Below, piece after piece: positions 1 through 7,788 of a stretch of DNA of 64,000 nt. Location: contig NZ_CALPDD010000007.1 of NCBI RefSeq assembly GCF_943193205.1, forward strand, positions 1 to 64,000, in the 5' to 3' direction. The notes under the pieces were generated by a model that was not told where the DNA came from, made no database searches, and saw only the letters and a program-made list of their open reading frames with translations. This stretch comes from Alistipes muris. Lineage in GTDB: Bacteria; Bacteroidota; Bacteroidia; Bacteroidales; Rikenellaceae. Within the stretch, counting starts at the first letter, position 1; each line of letters starts with the position of its first letter. The translations under genes were made by a program, and so were the position numbers.

Positions 1-53
1 CCGTCCGAATATTTCCGGACGGTGCCCCGAAGGGTGTGGAGTTGCGTCAACAT
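1..53 (-). CDS. Possible 5' end of a gene leaving the left edge
   Basis: An open frame starts with ATG at 53 and runs off the left edge after 17 codons, beginning MLTQLHTLRGTVRKYSD. A Bacteroidetes-type promoter element lies about 40 nt upstream (90-97, minus strand), which is why I treat it as a possible real start. The fragment faintly resembles the N-terminus of RecO recombination mediators, but it is far too short to assign. A hairpin can also be drawn at 1-22, so a structured leader is an alternative. Confidence 0.35.
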   Translation of the reverse strand, partial: MLTQLHTLRGTVRKYSD

Positions 54-367
54 CCCAGCACCGGGCTATCCAGCTTCAGCCCGGCAGTGCAAAGATACAA
101 AAAATCCCCTCCCCGCAAATTTCAGACCAAAAGAATAATCAAAAAATCTTTTTGCGTTATATTTATAACACAAAAAGTCTTTCGTGTAGAATGGAAAGCC
201 GATAGGGATGCCGGAAATCAAGAAATTCATGCGCTTTTCTTGTCTCCGAGCGCGGCGTGTGTTCGCGCGTGCAATAAGCGACCGTTGTGATTAAAGTGCG
301 GTTAAATCGGGGCGAAGCCACCCGGAAAGGGGATGGTCTCTCAAGCCCGGGTTTCGGTTGCGGCTGC
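54..367. other. Noncoding gap with one minus-strand promoter
   Basis: About 310 bases without a convincing gene. The right half is AT-rich around 100-200. The only site I can support is TATCTTTG read on the minus strand at 97-90, matching the Bacteroidetes -7 element TAnnTTTG and pointing left. Short open frames here lack family resemblance and look like chance. Confidence 0.5.
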
Positions 368-1177
368 TCACTCGGTCGGGCTGCCGAAGATGAATTGCAG
401 CAATGCCTGTGCGGTCGCTTCGGGTTCTTCGAGGAACCCCATGTGTCCCGAGTTTTCGAGCCGGACGACCTGCGCCTGCGGGTGGGCGGCTATCATTGCT
501 TCGGCGGCTTCGGCCGGAATATACCCGTCGTGGCTGCCGAGGATGAATAGTTGCGGTACGGACGATTCGCGCAACAGTTCGTTGCGGTCCTTGCGGGCAA
601 TCATGCCGTTCAGCAGGGCGATGATTCCCTCGTCCTCGGTGATGAAAACCTGCTCGGTCAAATCTTCTATCTCGTCTTGCATCCGCCGGCGGTTTTCGGG
701 GGCGAAGCCGGCGGCGGGCGCCACGCGCGCCAGCGCATCTTTCTTTCCGGCCCGCACGAGGGCGATTTCCCGGCGGCGGTTTTCGGCTTTTTCGGGCGTG
801 TCGGCATTGGGGGGGGAGCTCAGCAGCACAAGGCCGTCGAGCATTTCGGGATGGCGTTCCAGAAAGGCCAGCGCTACGTAGCCGCCCATCGAATGGCCGA
901 CCAGCGTACACCGTTCGATTCCGAGCGCCCGCAGTCCGTCGGCTACCGTGTCGGCCAAAAATTCCATAGTGTGGACTTCGCCTTTCACTTCGGAAATGCC
1001 GTGGCCCGGCAGGTCGAGCGTGACCACGCGCACGCGTTTGTAGAGCAGCGGTACGAATTCTTCCCATACCAGGAGCGATTCGAGATAGCCGTGCAGCAGC
1101 ACGACGCACCGTTCGCCTTGTTCGGAATCGCAGACATGCAGGGCCGTCGGGCCTGCCATGATGAATTTTTCGGTCAT
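368..1177 (-). CDS. Alpha/beta hydrolase
   Basis: A 269-residue alpha/beta-fold hydrolase; substrate unknown. The HGY oxyanion-hole region is near residue 29, the nucleophile elbow GHSMGG puts Ser at about 96, an acidic residue lies in GSHDGY and the catalytic His in NSGHMGF near the C-terminus, so the triad is complete. No signal peptide, so cytoplasmic. I chose the ATG at 1177 because the longer frame runs back through the neighbouring small gene and has a non-natural composition. The start lies 4 nt after the stop of that gene, and both follow dapF, so the three are probably cotranscribed. A run of eight C residues falls in codons for the SSPPN stretch (plus-strand 809-816). Confidence 0.88.
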   Translation of the reverse strand: MTEKFIMAGPTALHVCDSEQGERCVVLLHGYLESLLVWEEFVPLLYKRVRVVTLDLPGHGISEVKGEVHTMEFLADTVADGLRALGIERCTLVGHSMGGYVALAFLERHPEMLDGLVLLSSPPNADTPEKAENRRREIALVRAGKKDALARVAPAAGFAPENRRRMQDEIEDLTEQVFITEDEGIIALLNGMIARKDRNELLRESSVPQLFILGSHDGYIPAEAAEAMIAAHPQAQVVRLENSGHMGFLEEPEATAQALLQFIFGSPTE

Positions 1178-1181
1178 GGGC

Positions 1182-1370
1182 CTATTCGTTGTCGTCCAGA
1201 TAGTCGAGCGCCGATTCGCGTTTGGGGCGCGGCAGTTCGTCGTCGGTTTCGTCGTCCATGCGGCTGTAGAGCGCATGGCGTTCCTTGCCGCTTTTGTGCA
1301 TCGGTTCAAGGCGCTTGGCCTTGCGAAGTTCGTCCGTGTCGCGGTGGCGAACCTCCTTGGGTGTTTTCAT
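1182..1370 (-). CDS. Small charged protein, function unknown
   Basis: A 62-residue very hydrophilic protein ([15 protein letters not shown]...) rich in Arg, Lys, Asp and Glu: basic first half, acidic end in DYLDDNE. No cysteine, signal peptide or membrane segment. It starts 12 nt after the dapF stop and ends 4 nt before the hydrolase start; this tight spacing and ATG start argue that it is translated. I do not recognise a family. Its charge pattern would fit a nucleic-acid- or ribosome-associated peptide, but that is only a guess. Confidence 0.65.
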   Translation of the reverse strand: MKTPKEVRHRDTDELRKAKRLEPMHKSGKERHALYSRMDDETDDELPRPKRESALDYLDDNE

Positions 1371-1382
1371 GGGTGGGGTGAC

Positions 1383-2186
1383 TTAGTGATTGTCTGTGTC
1401 GAACACTCCCTCGAAGACGCGGCGTGCTGGCCCCGTGAGGCGGATGTCCGTGTAGTGTTGGTCGGCGCGGCGGGTAAAGGTCACGCGCAGCTGGCCGCCG
1501 GGTACGTCGATGCGGAACCGGTCGGTGGCAGGTTGGCGGGTGAAGTTGGCGACGATGGCGGCGGCTGTGGCGCCCGTGCCGCAAGCGAGCGTTTCGTTTT
1601 CGACGCCCCGTTCGTAGGTGCGCATCCGCAGATGGCCGTCGCCGACGATGGCTGCGAAATTGACGTTGGTACCCTGCGGAAACCGGGCGGTGTCGCGGCG
1701 GATGCGGGAGCCGCGTGCTACGACGTCGACCGCGGCCGGGTCGTCCACGAATTCCACATAGTGGGGAACGCCCGTATTGAGGAACCACCAGCCGTCGCCG
1801 CTGACGATTCGTTCGACGTCGGTCATGCCGACTTCGACTTCGCCGGCGAAAGCGTCGGCCGCAAGAATCGTCGCCCGGTGCAGGCCGTCGGTGGCGTCGA
1901 ACCTCTTTTCGCGGCCGCCGATGCCCAGGTGTTCGGCAAAAAGGGCGAAACAGCGGGCTCCGTTGCCGCACATTTCGCCGGGCGAGCCGTCGGCGTTGTA
2001 GTAGCGCATCGAGCAGTCGTGGCCGGGGCTCGCCGAAAGGGTCATCAGCCCGTCGGCGCCGATGCCGAAATGGCGGTCGCACAGCCGGGCGATTCGCTGC
2101 GGGTCGGCCGTGAAGCCGCCCCGGCGGTTGTCGACGAGGATGAAGTCGTTGCCCGCTCCCTCGTATTTCCAGAAAGCCGAACGCAT
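1383..2186 (-). CDS. dapF: Diaminopimelate epimerase
   Basis: DapF interconverts LL- and meso-diaminopimelate, the penultimate step of lysine synthesis and the source of meso-DAP for peptidoglycan. The 267 residues carry both catalytic cysteines in their family motifs: Cys73 in EMCGNGARC and Cys202 in LACGTGATA. The N-terminal FWKYEGAGNDF signature is also present. It is the first gene of a minus-strand trio with the small charged protein and the hydrolase. A minus-strand promoter element at 2223-2230 sits about 40 nt upstream of the ATG, back to back with a promoter for the rightward nitroreductase gene. Confidence 0.96.
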   Translation of the reverse strand: MRSAFWKYEGAGNDFILVDNRRGGFTADPQRIARLCDRHFGIGADGLMTLSASPGHDCSMRYYNADGSPGEMCGNGARCFALFAEHLGIGGREKRFDATDGLHRATILAADAFAGEVEVGMTDVERIVSGDGWWFLNTGVPHYVEFVDDPAAVDVVARGSRIRRDTARFPQGTNVNFAAIVGDGHLRMRTYERGVENETLACGTGATAAAIVANFTRQPATDRFRIDVPGGQLRVTFTRRADQHYTDIRLTGPARRVFEGVFDTDNH

Positions 2187-2222
2187 GGTTTTGCTGTCTT
2201 GTCCGTGGCAGTTATCTTGTTA

Positions 2223-2260
2223 CAAAAATAATAAAACTTCTGAAAGTTTTGCTAAATTTG
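2223..2260. promoter_or_regulatory. Divergent promoter pair (dapF / nitroreductase)
   Basis: TATTTTTG on the minus strand (2230-2223) points to dapF, and TAAATTTG on the plus strand (2253-2260) points to the nitroreductase. Both match the Bacteroidetes -7 consensus TAnnTTTG. I could not identify convincing -33 elements. Confidence 0.6.
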
Positions 2261-2333
2261 CAAAAGATATGCGCCCGGCCGTTCCGGGCCGTTCTTTGTA
2301 TCGTTTTTGCAGAACCCGAACAAACCGTCCGTC

Positions 2334-3080
2334 ATGAAAAACATGCTTTTCAAGCATCGCTCGATACGCAAGTTCCGCCCGGCACCCATCCCCGACGAGG
2401 TGCTGCGCGAGTGTCTGGAAGCCGCTACGCGGGCTTCGACCTGCGGCAACATGCAGCTTTATTCGTTGGTCGTCACGCGCGACAAGGCCATGCGCGAACG
2501 GCTGGCGCCGTGCCATTTCAACCAGCCGATGGTGACCCAGGCCCCGTGCGTGGTCACGGTCTGCGCCGACGTGCACCGTTTCACGCAGTGGTGCGAGCAG
2601 CGCGGTGCCGACCCGGCCTACGACAATTTCGAGTGGTTCCTCAATGCGGCGACCGATGCGCTGCTGGCGGCGCAGAATTTGTGCGTGCAGGCCGAAATCC
2701 ACGGCTTGGGCATTTGCTACCTCGGTACGACCCTCTATACGGCGGCCGACATCGCCCGGATTCTGGAGCTGCCCAAGGGGGTCATTCCGCTGACCACCGT
2801 GGTGGTGGGGTATCCCGACGAAACGCCCGGGCTGACCGACCGTCTGCCGCTCGATGCGGTGGTCCACTACGAGAAGTATACCGACTACACGGCGGCCGAA
2901 ATCGACGAGTTGTGGGCCGAGCGCGAGGAGTCGGAGGAGACGAAGCGGCTTATCGAGGAGAACGGGCTGGAAAACCTGGCCAAGATATTCACCGAGCGCC
3001 GTTATGTCCGCCGCGACAACCTCGCCGTTTCGCAGGCTTATTTCGCTTTGCTCAAGGAACAAGGATTCTTCAACAATTAA
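2334..3080 (+). CDS. Nitroreductase family FMN oxidoreductase
   Basis: A 248-residue member of the FMN-dependent nitroreductase fold (NfsA-like size), probably reducing nitro or quinone compounds with NAD(P)H; the natural substrate is unknown. The N-terminal HRSIRKF motif supplies the FMN-phosphate-binding arginines, and GLGICYLGT matches the second FMN-binding segment. The ATG at 2334 is preferred to an upstream TTG because it places the family motif at the usual distance. The tamL GTG begins 6 nt after the stop, so the two genes probably share a transcript, though no functional link is known. Confidence 0.9.
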   Translation: MKNMLFKHRSIRKFRPAPIPDEVLRECLEAATRASTCGNMQLYSLVVTRDKAMRERLAPCHFNQPMVTQAPCVVTVCADVHRFTQWCEQRGADPAYDNFEWFLNAATDALLAAQNLCVQAEIHGLGICYLGTTLYTAADIARILELPKGVIPLTTVVVGYPDETPGLTDRLPLDAVVHYEKYTDYTAAEIDELWAEREESEETKRLIEENGLENLAKIFTERRYVRRDNLAVSQAYFALLKEQGFFNN

Positions 3081-3085
3081 CGAGG

Positions 3086-5464
3086 GTGCACAAGGCGCGT
3101 CGCATAGGGGCAGCTGTGGTGCTGGGCATCGTTTGCTCGGCATGCAGCGTCACGCGCCATATCCCCGAGGGGGAATATTTCCTGCAGAAAGTGACCGTCG
3201 AGGACGACCGTTCGGCGCCCCGCAAGCAGCGGATTCCGACGGCCGACCTGGAAAAGTACGTGCGGCAGACCCCCAACAAACGGTTTTTGGGGACCAATTT
3301 CTACGTGTGGCTCTACGAGCAGGCCGACCCCGCGAAGACCAACAAATGGAACGAGTGGAAGCGCCGAATCGGCGAGGAGCCGGTGCTGCTCGACATGAAC
3401 CTGACGCAGAAGAGCGCCGAGAATCTGAAGGTCTACATGGATACCAAGGGGTTCTTCTCGTCGCGGGCGTCGTTCGAGGTCGACACCATTTCGCGCCGCA
3501 GGCGGGCCAAGGTGACCTACCGCGTGCGGCAGGGGGCGCCCTATCTGATCGACACGGTTTCTTATGAGTTCCGCGACAAGTTCCTCGAACAGATTCTGGC
3601 CCCCGACACGGCCAATACGCTGGTGCGACCGGGGCGGATTTTCGACATCACGATGCTCGACAGCGAGCGCGAGCGCATCACGGCCTATCTGAAGGAGCGG
3701 GGCTACTACAATTTTTCGGTCAACAACATCGAGTTCGTGGCCGACACCCTCTCGGCCGACCACCGCGTGGGGGTGCGGATTGTGGTCAAGCAGCACTTGA
3801 CGGGTTACGACGAGCGCGGGCAGGCCGTCATGGACAACAACATGGTCTACCGTATCGAGCGGATCAACATCTTCCCCGACTACGACCCGCTGGCCATCCG
3901 GAGCGATTCGACCCTCGTTTCGCGGCTCGACACGCTCTACTACCGGGGTCTGAACGTCATCTACGAGGGCAAGCCCAACCTGCGGCCCTCGATTCTGCGG
4001 CAGGCGGTGCCGCTCTATCCCAACTATGTCTACAATTCGGCGCAGGTCGACCGCACCTATACCGACCTCATGGCGATGGGGTATTTCCGCAGCGCCCGCA
4101 TCGCTTTCGTCGAGCAGCCGCAGACGGTGGACGTCACCAATTACGTTTCGTATATCGGTGCGACGGCCGATTCGACCCGCACCGACTATACCCAGGAGGG
4201 TTATCTGACCTGCAACATTCTCTGCACGCCGATGCTCAAGCAGAGTTTCAAAATCGAGCTGGAGGGGAGTACGACGTCGAGTTTCTACGGGCTCAAGGCG
4301 ACGGCCGGATACCAGAACCGCAACATCTTCCGCGGCGCCGAATCGTTCGACGTGTCGTTTACGGGCGGATACGAATTCATGAAGGCGCGCGACGCCAAAA
4401 AGAAGCGCGCCACCGAGTTCGGTGCCACGGTAGGACTGACCTTTCCCCGCTTCTTAGTGCCGTGGCGCACGCGGCGCTACCGTTCGGTCAACCAGCCCAA
4501 AACCAAGGTCGAGCTCTCCATCAACTTCCAGGACCGCCCCTACTACCGGCGAACGCTGTCGAGTGCGGGATGGACCTATCTGTGGACCAATTCGCGCTAT
4601 TCGTCGTTCTCGCTGCGGCCCATCGACATCAATGTGGTCGACGTGAGCTATCTGAACAGTGATTTCCTGCAAGGGACCACCAACAAGTACCTTATCAAGA
4701 GCTACGAATCGCAGTTCATTGCGGGCCTTGCGTTCAGCTACGGTTTCAACAACCAGCTCAAGCACCTGGGGCGCAACGCTACGGTCATCCGCTTCAACGT
4801 GGAGACTTCGGGCAATCTGATCGACGGGCTCGAACACCTCTTTTCGGAGCCTGTGCCCGGCAAGGACTACTACACGATATTCAAACTGCGCTATGCGCAG
4901 TATTTCCGCACCGACCTCAGCCTTAGCCGCAAAATCATGATGGGCGAGAAAACGGCCCTTGCATGGCGTCTGTACGGCGGTGTGGCGCTGGCCTACGGCA
5001 ATTCCAAGGTCGTGCCGTTCGACCGTCTGTTCTATGCCGGCGGCAGCAACAGCATGCGCGGCTGGACCCCGCGTACGTTGGGCCCGGGTTCGGTGCCGAT
5101 TACCCGGACGGACGAATTCCCGACGCAGTTGGGCGACATGAAGCTGGAGGCCAACCTCGAATTCCGTTTCCCGATATGGGGCATCGTCCACGGAGCCACG
5201 TTCTTCGACGTGGGCAATATCTGGTACGTCCGGACCAATCCGTCGGAGTATTCCAGCGAGGCGGTCTTCCATTTCGACGATTTCTACAAGCAGCTGGGAT
5301 TCAACACCGGACTGGGCTTGCGGCTCGACATCAAGTTCGCCGTGCTGCGCCTGGACTGGGGCATTCAGCTTCACAATCCCAACAAGCCTGCGGGCGAGCG
5401 GTGGATCCACAACTTCCGCTGGAAAAATACGGCGCTCAACTTCGGCGTGGGCTATCCGTTCTAA
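3086..5464 (+). CDS. tamL: TamL-type outer-membrane assembly lipoprotein (BamA/TamA superfamily)
   Basis: A 792-residue outer-membrane protein of the Omp85 superfamily. From the GTG at 3086 it begins with a basic, hydrophobic signal and a probable lipobox ending CSACS, followed by the VTRHIPEGEYFL segment typical of Bacteroidetes TamL. POTRA-like repeats follow (roughly residues 30-420), then a C-terminal surface-antigen beta barrel with SNSMRGW and the terminal Phe expected for barrel insertion. In Bacteroidetes TamL takes the role of TamA with TamB, but no tamB is adjacent here. The open frame extends further upstream, overlapping the nitroreductase in another frame; that extension is not natural sequence. 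Confidence 0.87.
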   Translation: MHKARRIGAAVVLGIVCSACSVTRHIPEGEYFLQKVTVEDDRSAPRKQRIPTADLEKYVRQTPNKRFLGTNFYVWLYEQADPAKTNKWNEWKRRIGEEPVLLDMNLTQKSAENLKVYMDTKGFFSSRASFEVDTISRRRRAKVTYRVRQGAPYLIDTVSYEFRDKFLEQILAPDTANTLVRPGRIFDITMLDSERERITAYLKERGYYNFSVNNIEFVADTLSADHRVGVRIVVKQHLTGYDERGQAVMDNNMVYRIERINIFPDYDPLAIRSDSTLVSRLDTLYYRGLNVIYEGKPNLRPSILRQAVPLYPNYVYNSAQVDRTYTDLMAMGYFRSARIAFVEQPQTVDVTNYVSYIGATADSTRTDYTQEGYLTCNILCTPMLKQSFKIELEGSTTSSFYGLKATAGYQNRNIFRGAESFDVSFTGGYEFMKARDAKKKRATEFGATVGLTFPRFLVPWRTRRYRSVNQPKTKVELSINFQDRPYYRRTLSSAGWTYLWTNSRYSSFSLRPIDINVVDVSYLNSDFLQGTTNKYLIKSYESQFIAGLAFSYGFNNQLKHLGRNATVIRFNVETSGNLIDGLEHLFSEPVPGKDYYTIFKLRYAQYFRTDLSLSRKIMMGEKTALAWRLYGGVALAYGNSKVVPFDRLFYAGGSNSMRGWTPRTLGPGSVPITRTDEFPTQLGDMKLEANLEFRFPIWGIVHGATFFDVGNIWYVRTNPSEYSSEAVFHFDDFYKQLGFNTGLGLRLDIKFAVLRLDWGIQLHNPNKPAGERWIHNFRWKNTALNFGVGYPF

Positions 5465-5465
5465 T

Positions 5466-6428
5466 CTACTCTATCTCAGAAGCATCCAAAGAATACCCCC
5501 CCCCGCCGTTTTCCGCAGGGCAGTCGGCCGACTTGTATTGCGAGGGCGACATGCCCGTGTTGCGCTTGAAGTAGCTCCCGAAAAACGACTGGTTGGGGAA
5601 GTTGAGCGTATAGGCGATTTCCTGGATGCTCAGGCTCGAATATTTGAGCAGCGTTTTGGCTTCGAGGATGACATAGATTTCTATCCACTCCGAAACCGAC
5701 TTGCTGCTGATGCGCTTGACGAGCGTGGTCAGGTATTTGGGCGTGACGCAGAGTTCGCGGGCGTAGAATCCGACGCTGCGTTCTTCCTTGTAGTGTTCGC
5801 TGAGCGTTTGGAGGAACTTGCGGAAATAGATGTCGGCGCGGCTGTTGCTGCGCTCCTGTGCGGCAGGATGCGCTTCGAGGTAGCTTTGGAGCGTGTTGCC
5901 GATTTTGTAGAGCGTCGCGAGCAGCAGGTTGCCGAGCAGCTGGTCGGAGAACTCCCCGGAAATACCTCTTTCGGCATCCATCAAGCGGATGAAGTCGCGG
6001 AGCTGCCGGCTCTCCTCGTCGGAAATTTCGATGCAGGGGTGGGCGCTGAGCTGAAGAATAAGCGACATGATTTGCTTGGACCCGATGTTCATCCGCTGCA
6101 TGAACTGAGGCGACACGACGATGACGTCGCCTTTGAGCGTTCCGCCGTGTCCGGTGCGGATGATGCTCTGCGGCCCTATCAGAAAAAGCGTGTTCCGGCG
6201 CAGCGTGTATTGGTTCAGATTGATCGAAATCTCGGTTTCGCCCTCGTGTCCGAGACCGATGAAGAAGGCGTTGATTCTGCACGGAAACCGGAATGCGTCC
6301 AGCTGCGAGGCATCGCTGTGGACGATGAGGAAGTCGGGGGCCGGTCGGCTGCCGCCTGCTATGCTGATGAGTTCGCCGAGCGAGAAGCTGGCTATCGGTG
6401 CGGTATTCGGTTGTTGCTTGCTGTCCAT
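5466..6428 (-). CDS. AraC-family transcriptional regulator
   Basis: A 320-residue regulator. The N-terminal 180 residues are a cupin-like sensor domain without a recognisable ligand signature. The C-terminal 100 residues hold the two helix-turn-helix motifs of the AraC family (YARELCVTPKYL and IQEIAYTLNFPNQSFFGSYFKR). The ATG at 6428 is favoured over an upstream one, since a promoter element sits at 6447-6454. It is convergent with tamL, the two stops being one base apart. A run of nine C (plus strand 5496-5504) encodes a glycine stretch after the HTH; slippage would change only the last dozen residues. Confidence 0.9.
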   Translation of the reverse strand: MDSKQQPNTAPIASFSLGELISIAGGSRPAPDFLIVHSDASQLDAFRFPCRINAFFIGLGHEGETEISINLNQYTLRRNTLFLIGPQSIIRTGHGGTLKGDVIVVSPQFMQRMNIGSKQIMSLILQLSAHPCIEISDEESRQLRDFIRLMDAERGISGEFSDQLLGNLLLATLYKIGNTLQSYLEAHPAAQERSNSRADIYFRKFLQTLSEHYKEERSVGFYARELCVTPKYLTTLVKRISSKSVSEWIEIYVILEAKTLLKYSSLSIQEIAYTLNFPNQSFFGSYFKRNTGMSPSQYKSADCPAENGGGGYSLDASEIE

Positions 6429-6446
6429 TGGTTCCAAGTTAGACGA

Positions 6447-6454
6447 CAAAAATA
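6447..6454 (-). promoter_or_regulatory. Promoter -7 element for AraC regulator
   Basis: TATTTTTG on the minus strand matches TAnnTTTG and lies about 20 nt before the chosen start codon. Confidence 0.5.
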
Positions 6455-6571
6455 AGAATATTATGCTTTATTCGGCCCGGAAAGTCGGAAAATAGGTCAT
6501 ATCGAACAACAAGGCGGAGGGAATCGAAAACGCGAATACTCGCATCGCTTTCTGCTCCGGGGAACGGCAAC

Positions 6572-6598
6572 AAAAAAACGCGCTGGAAACAGCGCGTT
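6572..6598 (-). terminator. Intrinsic terminator of the bamA-ompH operon
   Basis: A 9-bp stem (AACGCGCTG / CAGCGCGTT) with a four-base loop is followed on the minus strand by seven T. It sits about 30 nt beyond the stop of the last ompH gene. Confidence 0.85.
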
Positions 6599-6626
6599 GA
6601 AAAACGGAGAAACGTTTCTCCGGAAA

Positions 6627-7151
6627 CTATTGTGCGGCGGGAGCGTCGGTGATGCCCAGTTCGGCCCGTACCTGCGGGGCGAGGTCGGTGAGGGCGGCTT
6701 CGTCGAACGCAGCCAGCGACCCGGTCTCGAAGATGGCCATGTAACCGTTTTCCTTGGCAACCTTGTCGATGGCAGCCTTGGCTTTCTCGATAATCGGGGT
6801 CAGCAGCTCCTGCTGTTTTTTCTGAATGTCCTGCTGGGCTACCTGCTCGAACTCCTGACGGCGGTTCTGCAACTCTTGCAGTTCGCGTTCCTTGAGCTGA
6901 CGCACGGAATCGGAATAGGTGGCGTAGTTTTTCTGGAAGTCGGCCAGTTTCTGGTTGAATTCGACGGCGATGGTTTCCAGGTTGTCTTGGAGGTCCTTGG
7001 CGTAGGCTTGCAGGTTGGTCTCCATCTCCTTGGTTTCGGGCATCGCCAGCAGGATCTCCTGCGAATTGATGCGCCCGAACTTCTGGGCGAAGAGCGACGT
7101 GGCGCTCAGCATGAGGGCAACCGCAAGGGTCAGTTTGATAGCCTTTTTCAT
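6627..7151 (-). CDS. OmpH/Skp-family periplasmic chaperone (second copy)
   Basis: A 174-residue secreted protein with a clear signal peptide (cleavage after LFAQ), a KFGRINSQEIL start typical of OmpH/Skp, and a long Gln/Glu/Lys-rich coiled coil at about residues 40-125. Skp holds unfolded outer-membrane proteins on the way to BamA. It is the last gene of the uppS-bamA-ompH-ompH cluster, 34 nt after its paralogue, and is followed by a strong terminator. The tail ITDAPAAQ is low in structure. Confidence 0.9.
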   Translation of the reverse strand: MKKAIKLTLAVALMLSATSLFAQKFGRINSQEILLAMPETKEMETNLQAYAKDLQDNLETIAVEFNQKLADFQKNYATYSDSVRQLKERELQELQNRRQEFEQVAQQDIQKKQQELLTPIIEKAKAAIDKVAKENGYMAIFETGSLAAFDEAALTDLAPQVRAELGITDAPAAQ

Positions 7152-7185
7152 AGTTAGTGTATGCGTTAATGTTTTGATGGCTTGT

Positions 7186-7692
7186 TTATTGGGCGAGCGC
7201 GTCGATGATTTGCTGGGTGCGTTCCGCCGTGGGGTCGGTGTAAAGCAGCGTCGGGTTGTTCGACGAGTCGATCACCACCTCGGCGCCTGCGCGCTTGGCA
7301 TAGGCTGCGATGACGGCGAAGACCTGTTTCTGAATGGGCGCAATCAGTTCGACGCGCTTCTTCATGAGCGTTCCCTCCTGCCCGAAGATGCTTTCCTGGT
7401 ATTCGGCGGCCTCCTTTTCGAGGGTCAGAATGGCGTTCTCGCGCGACTGGCGGGCGCTGGCCGAAAGGGAGGTCTTCTGCGCCATATAATTGTTGTAGAT
7501 GCTTTCGATTTTGGCATAGCGGGCGTCGACCTGCTCCTGGTATTGTTCGGCGAGCTTGTCCAGCTCGGCGATGGCTTCGTTGTAGGCGTCGATCGACTTG
7601 AAGACCTTTTCGCTGTTGACGACGATGCAGTTTTGGGCCGACAGCGCGGTGGCGGCCAGCAGGAAAGCGGCGAGGAGAATCAGACGTTTCAT
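7186..7692 (-). CDS. OmpH/Skp-family periplasmic chaperone (first copy)
   Basis: A 168-residue paralogue of the following gene: signal peptide ending in LSAQ, then a VVNSEKVFKSI strand and a coiled-coil middle, with the C-terminal EVVIDSSNNPTLLY strand typical of OmpH. It lies about 95 nt after the bamA stop. Tandem ompH genes after bamA are common in Bacteroidetes, so the pair probably serves BamA together; whether they form mixed trimers cannot be told from sequence. Confidence 0.9.
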   Translation of the reverse strand: MKRLILLAAFLLAATALSAQNCIVVNSEKVFKSIDAYNEAIAELDKLAEQYQEQVDARYAKIESIYNNYMAQKTSLSASARQSRENAILTLEKEAAEYQESIFGQEGTLMKKRVELIAPIQKQVFAVIAAYAKRAGAEVVIDSSNNPTLLYTDPTAERTQQIIDALAQ

Positions 7693-7788
7693 AATCCGGT
7701 GTTTTGAAGTTATGCCCTTGGGAGGCGGAATACTCCGTAAATATAACTCTTTTCTTTCAAATTTATTGCCACGGTGCGGCCGCCGCCG

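Noticed and set aside
36-290. 84-codon open frame at the left edge
   Set aside because: No family resemblance or promoter on that strand, AT-rich middle and opposed to a minus-strand promoter.
2249-3085. N-terminal extension of tamL to 1071 codons
   Set aside because: The extension overlaps the nitroreductase in another frame, and a lipoprotein signal starts at GTG 3086.
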